Source of the DNA: Paraspadella gotoi
Lineage: Eukaryota; Chaetognatha
Direction: 5' to 3'
Assembly (NCBI GenBank): GCA_051294375.1
Contig: CM119265.1
Coordinates: forward strand, 29,350,540-29,414,539
DNA: 64,000 nt
Part shown: positions 55,415-64,000 of the stretch, piece by piece
Numbering within the stretch: the stretch's first letter is position 1
Layout of the letters: every line of letters starts with the position of its first letter
Position numbers and translations under genes: made by a program
The notes under the pieces: generated by a model
What the model was told of the DNA's origin: nothing
The model's input: only the letters and a program-made list of their open reading frames with translations
Database searches by the model: none

Positions 55415-55620
55415 CTGAGTTTATTTTAGTCGAAAAATTGCCATAAATAGAACGCTCAGATGGTATTCACGAAACTAACGCCAAATGCGAGCTCAGATGG
55501 CCCTCAGCCGATTTGGCGATTTTTTCGCCTGGACTGACATCTACAGGATTCTATGCTTTAAATTATGGCGAAAACTTATTGTCCTCAAAATAAACAACCT
55601 CAGATTAAGGTTTAAGGCTA
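55415..55620. repeat. Palindromic spacer, copy 2
   Basis: Second copy of 49485-49690 with the same inverted ends (AATCTGAGTTTATTTTAGTC and CAACCTCAGATT). Inverted similarity continues outward to 55235 and 55800 (TTGACATTAATAATAAGCTT versus AAGCTTATTATTTAATGTCA). Confidence 0.85.
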
Positions 55621-55799
55621 GGGGTTGACTGTTTGGAAGAGATTGGTTGGGTGAGTAGGTTAGTAGTTAGGTGATATAGTTGATAGGGGATTGAGTGTTG
55701 GAGTTAGGTTGATAGTTTAGGGTTAGGTAGGGTTGAGTTAGTTAAGTTTTATTTTAAGCTTATTATTTAATGTCAATTTTAGCGGATAGGTTTAGGGAG

Positions 55800-57110
55800 G
55801 TGCTGTGTGAATGACCAAGGAGCGCCCGCGTTTGTCCTCTTAGGCGGTCTGGTAAGTCGCTGGTACAATACTGGTGCGCACGGATGAGTATATGATTTGG
55901 TATACGGAATCAAACGGGTAACAAAAGGGGGAAAAGTTAGGAGTCGCCCGGCCTAGGGGGGCTGGCCGGGTCAAAGCTGAGGACGGGAATAAGGGATTTT
56001 CGAAAATAGGTCACATGTCCATTCACGGACTGACTCTCTCAAAAAGCGCTGTACAGGGAACGGGCAAACCCCCTTTCCATTTCGTGAAGGTGTTCGAATG
56101 AATTTTTTTTTTAAGAATTGATTTTGGCAGATGGTCAGCGGGACAAAAGGTCTGATCTCCAGATTTGAGGGTCAAGACCAATGGTTTACTGAACATGGTC
56201 CAGACTGAACAGAGTTCTTCTTTCTAGATATTAACACAAGAGTTAATTATTTAGTACATTCGATAGACGATAGTGCATAAACAAGCCCGAACGAAAGCCG
56301 TTAAGAAGTTTGACGTAAATGATGACATGTATATCACAAGTGTTAAATGACAAAACGCAAAAATAAACAGATTAAACTGCAATTATTTCGTAACAGTCAC
56401 ATTAAGCGATTAAAAAAATGTAACGGATCCCCCCGTAGTAGCACATTTTGCGATCGGAGCGGAAAAATCAAGGAAATAAAATTCGAAAAAAAAAAGGAAA
56501 TAAATACATCAATGTAGACTCACTTGTCATTCGAACAAATATTTAACAAAATGAAGATTCGAGGGGGGAAATCAAAGGTTGTTTAATATTCTAAGGTGTT
56601 AATACTTTCTAATCAATCGAATTTGCGTATGAAATAATCCGGATACGGAAAGATAAATAAATATATACTTTTCCGAAAATAAATATCTAATTTTAGCCTT
56701 ATTTTTCTCAAAAGGGGCCCGGTTTCGCCTCAATTAAAAAACATTTGAAAATCTTAAAGTACATTTTTTTGTTAAAAAATAAAAAATTTAACGAGTATAA
56801 TGGATAAGAGTTAATATCTAAAGGGTAGGTCGATTTAGTGAGCGTCAGAAGATTAGGCATTAGAGAATAGAGATTAACAAACTTAAAAACATATTTAAAT
56901 TTTAAGTATATACAGCATTACAAATTCAAACTTTCAGCAGATAAGGGAAAAGAAGTGGGGTGCTGTAAGAAAAGACGAGCCAAATTATACTTAAAGGCTG
57001 GAATCGTTGAGTATGCCTCTTTTTGAAAGGTGAGAAAACTCGGACCACAGAAGTATCCAGAGGACTTTGATAAAAAATATTCTCGTCCGATTTTCAAATT
57101 TCAACCAAAA
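55800..57110. other. Unique stretch, no gene recognised
   Basis: Mixed composition without repeats I can name and without an ORF longer than about 60 codons. The region after 56500 is AT-rich. Confidence 0.5.
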
Positions 57111-57169
57111 TTAGTCTAGGACTCAAGGCTAAAAATTGAGCAAAAGAAGTAGATGTTATTCTGAGTCCG

Positions 57170-57540
57170 CCGAGGCGCTCGCTCTCTCTCCTTCTCGTCT
57201 CGTCTCGGCTGGGGGGTCCTCCAGAAAAGAGGAGGAGAGAGAGAGAGCGGAGAGAGAGAGACAGCGAGAGAGAGAGAGAGGAGGCTGTAGGAGGAGAGTG
57301 TGAAATTTGCCATTCCAGGTGTTGGCTGTGTCAATACTGGCGGAAGTCGTCGAAGGGAGAACTGGAAGCGAGCAGCTGTTTCGTATGGAGAGAGGACCGA
57401 CAGAGGAGTGTGTGTTGAGACGAAGATGGGGTCTAATAGATTGATCGGAAGAGAGGCGAGCAGAGGGGCGGGAGAACTTAGCAGAAAGGGAGAATCCCGT
57501 TTGAAAACACAACTTAAAAATCTTTTCCATTGAGGGATTA
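57170..57540. other. GA-rich and GC-richer stretch with overlapping ORFs
   Basis: GA arrays at 57232-57282. Two minus-strand frames (57116-57715, 57156-57530) and one + frame (57300-57533) overlap. The 57300-57530 part has ordinary composition. No splice site or domain decides among them, so no gene is called. Confidence 0.35.
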
Positions 57541-57975
57541 AAAAAATGTTAAAAAGCAGAAGAATCAGAAGAGATATAGAAAACAATGAATACCTCTTTT
57601 TCGTAATTACCGTTTGTGAAAATAATGAATAAATATGAAATAATCCCAGCAAAGGTAGTCGTAAGCGGAAACAACCAGAGTCAAGTAAGTGTCTTTTTCG
57701 GCGGCCGAGCATCAAAGGATCAGGAAATCCCTCACTGATTTCGTCCCTGAGACAGAAAAAAGAAAGGAAAGAAGAAAAGTGTTAAAAGGACATAAGAGAC
57801 GGACGGAGAGAGCGTAAACACCTGACCCCCAATTAAGTTTGGGCGAGAAACACAAAGGTTGACAGCTCGCGCGAACTGCAACAACCGGTCATTCTAGCGC
57901 TTCTTCGACCCTTGGGTTTAGAGACGGTTAGCGCAATAAATAATAATGTATCAATAAGGTGAAATGAATATAGAG

Positions 57976-58317
57976 CTATAAGAATAATAATAATAAATAC
58001 TCCATAAAATAATACTTAATAAGAATAAAACCAAAGCGCCAAGGGTATGTTGAAAGCTCCACATGTGCAACCGAATTAAATAACTGAGAATTAACATGGT
58101 TCTTGTGATGAAACTTAGAACGGCCAACAACATTTCGGAAAACGACCTCATCTAAGGACATTACTCGCTCTGTACAGTGAGTCGAGAGCATATGCAAATA
58201 AGTAACCCGCCTATAAGCATTAGGGCGGTCTTCATAGTGCAGTACATATAATTTCTTCCCTAAATATGTTATCTTCGTGATTGCATGTTTTAGCCTAATG
58301 TCGTTTTTTGATTTCAC
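57976..58317 (-). CDS. Hypothetical minus-strand ORF, 113 codons
   Basis: An ATG at 58317 opens 113 codons in AT-rich DNA where such length is uncommon by chance. The peptide (MKSKNDIRLKHAITKITYLG, KKLYVLHYEDRPNAYRRVTY, LHMLSTHCTERVMSLDEVVF) has balanced composition with charged, aromatic and Cys residues. Its last residues (FILIKYYFMEYLLLLFL) are hydrophobic. No domain is recognised. It could be a small gene, a transposon ORF remnant or chance. Confidence 0.3.
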   Translation of the reverse strand: MKSKNDIRLKHAITKITYLGKKLYVLHYEDRPNAYRRVTYLHMLSTHCTERVMSLDEVVFRNVVGRSKFHHKNHVNSQLFNSVAHVELSTYPWRFGFILIKYYFMEYLLLLFL

Positions 58318-58554
58318 AATACTATCAGAGAATGAAAAAAAAAAGAATATTCAGCATCCGCTGCAGGAATTTACAATTTTTATAAAGAATCTTCACACTG
58401 TGCGAATCTGTAGATAGGTGAAAATTGGTCACGTGACCATCGTATTTTAGTTTTGTTTATTTTTACTTAATAATCAAGTTGTTTCTCGGTTAAGCAATGA
58501 CAAATTTTTACGTATTTTAAAAGATTAATAAATTTATGAACTTCATATATTGTA

Positions 58555-58760
58555 CTACTTGTGTCGGCATTGCCTAGGTTCAAACCCCACGCGCTATAAG
58601 CATGACACTGTTCACGTTGTGCCCGGTGCTCAATTGAGTAAAGCTGTCAGCTCATCGACCACTAGGCTACTGGGTTCCCCAATCCAAGCCGGGTTTGGGC
58701 GTGAAAACCCTCAAGCCTGGTTCCCAACCCTAGACCAGTCCTATGGCTGTTAGAGGGGGT
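58555..58760 (+). mobile_element. tRNA-derived SINE-like copy
   Basis: CGGTGCTCAATTGAGTAAAG (A-box region, 58622) and ACTGGGTTCCCCAATCC (B-box region, 58667) are followed by GGGCGTGAAAACCCTCAAGC and GCCTGGTTCCCAACCC. The same order of motifs is seen on the minus strand at 15390-15368 and 14452-14362. The B-box is degenerate. The 5' part (GGTTCAAACCCC at 58579) may be an older truncated unit. Confidence 0.55.
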
Positions 58761-59535
58761 TACTAGAATTCACGGTAGTCATCTATCACTTACGGCCATA
58801 CATCTTCAAATCCGCTACAGTTTTACGTTCTTTCCATTGCCTTGGTCTAAAAATTGTACTTTTTTCTAGGAAAGGTTATTCTTAATCACTACTTCCGGTA
58901 TTTTTCCCTTACTTCCGGTTATTTTTTACGCCTTACATTCCAGGTTGAACAGATGCCCTGTTTTTAAAAAAATGATTTGATTAAATAAGTTTACATTCAG
59001 AGTTTTGAATTATGTAAGCAAACTTATTTCAATAAATCTAATTAACCAATTAGGGCGAAAAATCATATTTTTTTCTTGCAGAAAAAAACATTTTACAAAC
59101 ACCGGAAGGAAATTGCAGACTAATTGCATTTTTGACCGCCGCTGTTCATTGGGTTGCATCACGCCTGTGTTACTCATTTCTTTTCTGAATCAGAGATTTG
59201 AAGTATAAAAACTCTATGTGAAATTGAAACTAATGCGAGAAACTCGAACCGAGTGACGCTATATGGAGAGGGTCCGAAATCTTTTTATTATAAGGGTGTT
59301 TAAGACTGTTTATCTTATCCTATACGCGCAAGACCCCTAAAGTTAAGTGTGAACGATTTCTTGTCGAGGATATTAGCGTATATTCGACACTGTATCCAAG
59401 ATAGCGATGATACTACAACACACCGATTGTTTTTGTAGAGGAGTGGTGGTCTACGGTGAGGTCCCATAAACTGCCAAAGATAATCAGCACCGTGTACCAA
59501 ACACGCCGACCGCGCGATTACTTTCACACCTCAGA
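58761..59535. other. AT-rich unique stretch, no feature
   Basis: No repeat family or convincing ORF. Short frames at 59005-59208 and 59315-59527 are unsupported. Confidence 0.5.
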
Positions 59536-59539
59536 AGTG

Positions 59540-59640
59540 TGATGGTGCCGAGGGCGCGCCACATTGGTGCAGCCCAGATCTGAACGAGAGACCGCGTTCC
59601 CAGGACCACTCGAGCAGACGCTCGCTGCCGTCCCCTCAGT
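59540..59640 (-). mobile_element. Possible second SINE type
   Basis: On the minus strand, TGCTCGAGTGGTCCTGGGAA (A-box-like) is followed by GGTCTCTCGTTCAGATCTGG (B-box-like GTTCAGATC) about 30 bases later. The surrounding 59540-59940 is GC- and CpG-rich. Family unknown. Confidence 0.35.
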
Positions 59641-60750
59641 TGGTTTGCGTCGCACTAGAATGAGCCAGAAACTTCTGGAGGCGACCCGTTAGCGTTCTGT
59701 TCAAGGACAGGGCGTGAAAGGCAGCAGATATAGGCGCTCAAACGCCTCCCAGCAAACCCCGTCAACCAATGGTGGGCTCCCGGTTCCACCTAACGCTCGC
59801 CTAAACAAAAGTGCGTTTGCTCGTGCTCGCACAAGTCGTCAGGGTTTAGGCGGCACGGCTCGCCGCCGCCTTCTGTTCGGCCTGCCATGACGAACGACGC
59901 CTTTGACGACGGCGCTGCGACCGGTGCTACACTTCTAGAGAGTAGGAAAAGAGGAACACGAGTGCAGAAATAAAATCAATCGGAAGAAATACCGATAAGA
60001 ATAAAGACTATATATAGCCAAAGAGAACTCGGGAGAACCTCCGGGTGTTTATATGAGTTACCATTAATTAGAGGCTATGAGATCTAGACAGAGTTAAGTG
60101 TAATGTCGAGGTCCGACTGTGCGCCCTCGCCGTCGTACTAAACTGCACTCACAATTAGAAAGAATTAATTAATTAACTAACATTCAGGAACCTCTAAATA
60201 CATAGGTCTCTTGGCGACCACGCGATGTGACACGCCGCCTCTCGTTATTATAGTCGATATCGTACCTGTGCGTGAACTAGTATCTTCCGTTAGATAATAC
60301 GATCCAACCTGTTCTCACATTTGGTAGTAACTCCCACGTGCGAGTAGAGGAGCTACAGATACTCCTAACATCTCCGAGACCCTCCCATAGTACCGATTCG
60401 GTCCTCATCTAATTCCAGGAACGACATAATGCAACTCACCATCCCAAATACCAATAGAGTGAGTCTCAGATCTCTCAATTAGTTACATATATTGGGATAA
60501 TTCACATCAACATTAATCGGCAACTGCATAAGTAATGTTGAACAATCAGTATTAAAACATTCAATAATAAAGATGATTAATATTTATTTACGAGAGAATG
60601 TGAACGTCTTCATAGCGGAACGTTACGGCCAAGGTATAATATTATTCACTGAGCAGGAGCTACGTTAACCATGGAATAATTTTTTCTATCTGAGTTTTCA
60701 GTCTCGTAAAAATCGGCCGTACTACTTGTCCCATAAGGACCCTAGACTTT
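59641..60750. other. Unique stretch, GC-rich then AT-rich
   Basis: CpG-rich to about 59940, then mixed. No gene or repeat family recognised. It precedes the retrotransposon fragment. Confidence 0.45.
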
Positions 60751-60979
60751 ACCACACATGAACCACCTCCCTCACGGATGCCTTTATGCTCGTATCGGTG
60801 GTTTCCTCCTCCGACTCTCTGCCGATACGTGCTCTCATGCCATTTTCATCATTCTCAATCCATATGCTCCGATTCACCGCCTGTTTCACAAGCACAGTCG
60901 TCCATCGCGCACTCGTCATCCGCCTTCCCCGGGTTCCTCAAATACAATTTCATTGATCAGGAATGGACAATGTCTTTTT

Positions 60980-61430
60980 AAAGCTCCTGACACTGTACCC
61001 CAGCTTATCAACGCCAACTTTCTAGATAAAGGAACCCACAGCATGGAGTAAAATCAACCATACCAACTTTGGGAAGCCGCCTTGGATCAAGCAAGAAGCA
61101 AGATGCTTGCCGGCCAGAAAAAACTTGCAGTTGCAAAAGCAGAGCTGGGAGAAGCTGGTCTCGCTCGGCATGGCCAAAAGAGCAAAAAGCTCATGGTCGT
61201 CCTCCACTCTGTGCGTGGCCGAAAAGCTGATGGAGGATGGAGATTCTGCGAAGATTTCCGCAGACTCAACTCCAAAATAAAAGACGATTAAATCCCACGT
61301 CAAGTTACTAGCAGATTTCAACGCCGAAGCTAGCGGAAAAAGAATTTCTCCAGATTTGACCTACTCCAAAGGTTTACCATCAAAATCCCAGTAGCGGATG
61401 AAGATTAGAGCGCTTTGAAAATAACAAGAA
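60980..61430 (+). pseudogene. Degenerate Ty3/gypsy reverse-transcriptase fragment
   Basis: Across shifting frames the order of motifs is that of the N-terminal reverse-transcriptase region of Ty3/gypsy pol: a VPQLINANF-like lead (about 60985), a basic KLAVAKAELGE helix (61118), the block DGGWRFCEDFRRLN (61229-61270; family form DGGWR.C.DYR.LN), and FSRFDLLQRF..KIPVADED (61345-61410; family form FSK.DL..AYHQIPV). At least three frame changes or stops (TAA at 61051 and 61289, TAG at 61406) and loss of the rest of pol make it non-functional. The usual catalytic aspartate motif of the palm is not reached. Confidence 0.8.
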
Positions 61431-61465
61431 ATATAACAAATCAAGTGAAAGAGACAGTAATTATA

Positions 61466-61585
61466 TTGATAAGTGTTGTAATGACAGAATCCCATTCAAT
61501 ATAGAGCAGGTCTGAGCTTGGCATCAGGCCTGTAACATACCGAGTTACAGGCGGGGTGAAGGCCGCGCCCGTCATCTCTAAACCT
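61466..61585. repeat. Direct repeat pair, copy 1
   Basis: ATTGATAAGTGTTGTAATGA, CATCAGGCCTGTAACATACC and GAGTTACAGGCGGGGTGAAG recur at 61928-62045 in the same orientation. The segment between contains further partial similarity (CGGAAAGTTTGTCACCAAGTATGAGGC versus CGGAAAGTGCATCGCCAGGTTGAGGC at 61770-61855). Confidence 0.75.
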
Positions 61586-61927
61586 GCTATGGGCGACCAG
61601 CCGGGCGAGAACCGCCTGGACCTTTTGGGTTGGGAGCGGCGAAATGACTTGCCCTCTCGGCGCCAATCGGGCGCTGATGAACGGTTGGTGGATTTTAGTC
61701 CACCATTATTCCCCCCCCTTCCCGTAGGGAGAAAAAAGTCTGTTGCATCTCTTCAATGAGAATTGTTCGTTGTTGGTCGGAAAGTTTGTCACCAAGTATG
61801 AGGCATGTCGCCTGATGTGTCTGTGGGCGGAAAGTGCATCGCCAGGTTGAGGCATGTGCCTGAAAGTGTTGTTGTCTGCTGTTCGTGTGTTGGAAGTCGG
61901 GCTCACCTAATGCAAGAGACAGCTAAT

Positions 61928-62045
61928 TATTGAATAAGTGTTCATGACAGAACCGTTTCAATATAAGCAGTCCCTGAGCTTCGGGATCAGGCTGTAACAC
62001 CGAGTTACAGGCAGGATTAAGCGCCCCCGTCCCTCTAACTGCAAG
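61928..62045. repeat. Direct repeat pair, copy 2
   Basis: Matches 61466-61585 with about 80 percent identity by eye, offset about 460 bases. It may be a remnant of retrotransposon ends or a tandem duplication. Confidence 0.7.
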
Positions 62046-62049
62046 GCGG

Positions 62050-64000
62050 GACCCACCGGGGCTAGAATGTTTACAATAAATATTATTTTATTGAGTTCAT
62101 TACTTGTTAGAAAATATTTGTTAAGGTTTAATATTATTTATGCTGTTTGGGATGGGGATGCGCCAGTGTTGTCCTCCAGAAATAGAGGGTGCATCTCATC
62201 ATAATTAAGATAATACTGTTATATTGTATGATTTTTTTTAATCATTTTGATGCTTCATTTTATTTTATTTATTTATTTATATATATATCTTTTTTTAAAA
62301 CATATTGACCAAGATCTTGAATTGGTGTTTCAGATTTTGGTTTTTTTGAGTCTTTTAGTAGAAAGGTTTGTCCTTGGATTTCCAGAGGTACCTGAGTCTT
62401 ATCCCATGTAATGCCTCTTTAATGGTTTTCTTTTAGATGGGGTACGCATGGAAGGACTTGAGTTTGTAAAACTAAGGTGTTCTTCTCCAGACCTGCCTGG
62501 CCATGGCATAACTTCCATCTCTGAAGAAGCGAGTGAGAAAAGTGCTCAGACGTTCTCTGACAGCGAAATGGGAGGAAGAATCTGCTTGTTCTTCCTTTTC
62601 TCTTTGTCTGGCTTGTTCTTGTTTTTCTTCTTCCAAAAATGTTTTTGGAAGTAACACGAGAGCACATACCATTATTGAAGAGTATTGATGCCCAGACAGC
62701 AACATAAACAGTGATGGGTTTGATTTAACAGTGGTAACCGTTAAATAAATAAATGATCGGTAATTTTTGGGATAAGTACAATGAAGATTAAGAATCCATT
62801 ATTGTAAGAAACCATGTCAAGTCGGGCATCAATCGGCAGAATCGGGTTTTACTCGGTAGAAGGTCCCGCGAACGCATCATCCGATCGGTCCAGTCATCTC
62901 AAGTCGTTGGTAATTAAAGTAGCTAAAAGTCAGTTTATGGTCATCACACAGCGTCTCCGAATCGCGTTTCCATCACTCAGAGTACTCGTTTCCGCTATAT
63001 CATCAGTTCCTGCCCAACTCAAGCACTCTCGACACGCATGCACACAAATCAGATTCCGAGTGATAACAAGCAGTGTTTGTTCATCATAGAGAATTTAGCA
63101 TTGTTATTTATTCTGGTAACTTCATTATGATAAAGTTTTCTATGTAGTTACCAATCATGAGTTAATACGGCTTTGGCATGTTTGTCATTTGAACGTTAGT
63201 ATTCAACAATGTGCCATTCTCCCGTCGCCAAGTGGCGCATCACCAGACCAAACAAAACAGCAAATCGTTCCTGCAGAGATCCCTTTGTCAAACTCGTGAA
63301 TGTTCTGCAGATAGTAATTCACAAATCGCTCATCTCAATGCTCACGGCCGTTCAGCTCGTTATCCAGTAGATTTTAAAGTAAAATTTAGACGTTTTTCTA
63401 GTTTTGCCAGGCAATTTCCCCCTTCGTGGAATCATCGGCGTTTTGGTAGAATTGACCCAGAAAGTCAGAAATAACTGGTGGCTTTTGCATCCAATGAAAT
63501 AAGGAAGCTGTCCGTTCCAGCACTCCAATGCCGTGACCATGGAACACGACCCGTCGAAACGACCAGTCTCCAGGCAAATGTCGCGACCTGCCCATGCAAG
63601 ACCTTGGCAAGCGACGGCCCAAATGCAAGTAGATGGTGGCTGTGAATCGAGGGGAGATATTTTCTAAACTACAAATAACTCACTGTTAAAATTTATTGCT
63701 ACACATAATATCCACTAAACAACAAGAGATTGGCGCTGACGTGGTCACAAGTCGGATAAAATAGTTTTGCTTCTGTAAAGTCATGATAGCAAACAATTTT
63801 TGCGACAACGACCGGACGAGCGACAACGACAAATGAAAAAAACAAAAATGAAGAATAAAGCAAGATAACAGATCCCTGTTCCTTACGACCTGCGCCCACG
63901 GACTTTATTCCCGTTAGATTTCCCTTTTGTTCGTGTTTATCCGCGATGGTAAGTGACTGCCAACTTGGTTAGAAATATTTTTTAAGTGAAAGGTCAACCC
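62050..64000. other. Right flank, no assigned gene
   Basis: Unique sequence. Short frames at 62448-62654, 62814-63089 and 63211-63474 (+) are unsupported; the last has ordinary composition (MPFSRRQVAHHQTKQNSKSF). Near the end, ATTCCCGTTAG is followed 32 bases later by CGCGATG/GTAAGT at 63953, a strong donor that might end a short exon extending the gene content beyond the window. Confidence 0.4.

Noticed and set aside
61082-61291. An intact small gene of 69 codons
   Set aside because: Its DGGWR..DFRRLN block is the reverse-transcriptase motif of Ty3/gypsy elements, and the adjoining motifs lie in other frames with stops, so it is a fragment of a decayed element.

Overview
The window is eukaryotic nuclear DNA, almost certainly from an invertebrate animal. 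It has a split gene with GT..AG introns, tRNA-derived SINE-like repeats, a short hAT-like transposon family, a decayed Ty3/gypsy pol fragment, and very many (CT)n/(GA)n microsatellites. Degenerate TTAGGG/CCCTAA arrays fit a vertebrate-type telomere motif (used for example by molluscs and annelids) rather than the arthropod TTAGG; a lophotrochozoan is a reasonable guess, not a proof. I see no rRNA, no complete tRNA, no CRISPR and no prokaryotic gene. The sequence is a draft assembly with N-gaps, several of them 25 N beside GA repeats with the flanking sequence repeated on both sides.

Main coding content (+ strand, about 1.36 to 36.8 kb). I reconstruct an uncharacterised gene from splice signals and reading-frame phase. 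Six exons form the core: 16047-16190, 18440-18635, 28175-28335, 30120-30215, 31752-31884 and 36489-36772. Each junction keeps the frame. The first resembles the front half of an immunoglobulin-like domain, the fifth carries Gly-X-Ala triplets, and the last has an Arg/Ala-rich stretch followed by a compact conserved-looking segment. Three upstream exons (1361-1396, 1909-2065, 2229-2370) are also mutually in phase and contain a plausible start codon at 1370. Two further candidates (3349-3478, 3627-3732) fit each other but not their neighbours, so at least one exon is missing or this is a separate transcript. Introns are filled with microsatellites, minisatellites and transposon copies. A GC-rich block at 22.2-23.3 kb holds three minisatellites, four CRE-like TGACGT motifs and a candidate first exon.

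Inverted repeats dominate the architecture. One lies at 7.2-11.5 kb, with hAT-like elements in both arms and a second inverted minisatellite pair at 8.95-9.73 and 12.47-13.29 kb. A Foldback-like structure at 34.85-39.6 kb has arms built of roughly 35-40 bp subrepeats and the last gene exon in its loop. A palindrome at 49.5-55.6 kb has arms carrying a roughly 144 bp satellite with embedded telomere-like hexamers.

The right end (56-64 kb) is mostly unique or decayed repeat sequence: SINE-like copies, a broken gypsy reverse transcriptase, a pair of direct repeats, and small unassigned ORFs. A good minus-strand exon candidate lies at 45450-45627. The remaining apparent ORFs are translations of microsatellites or of N-gaps and are left out.
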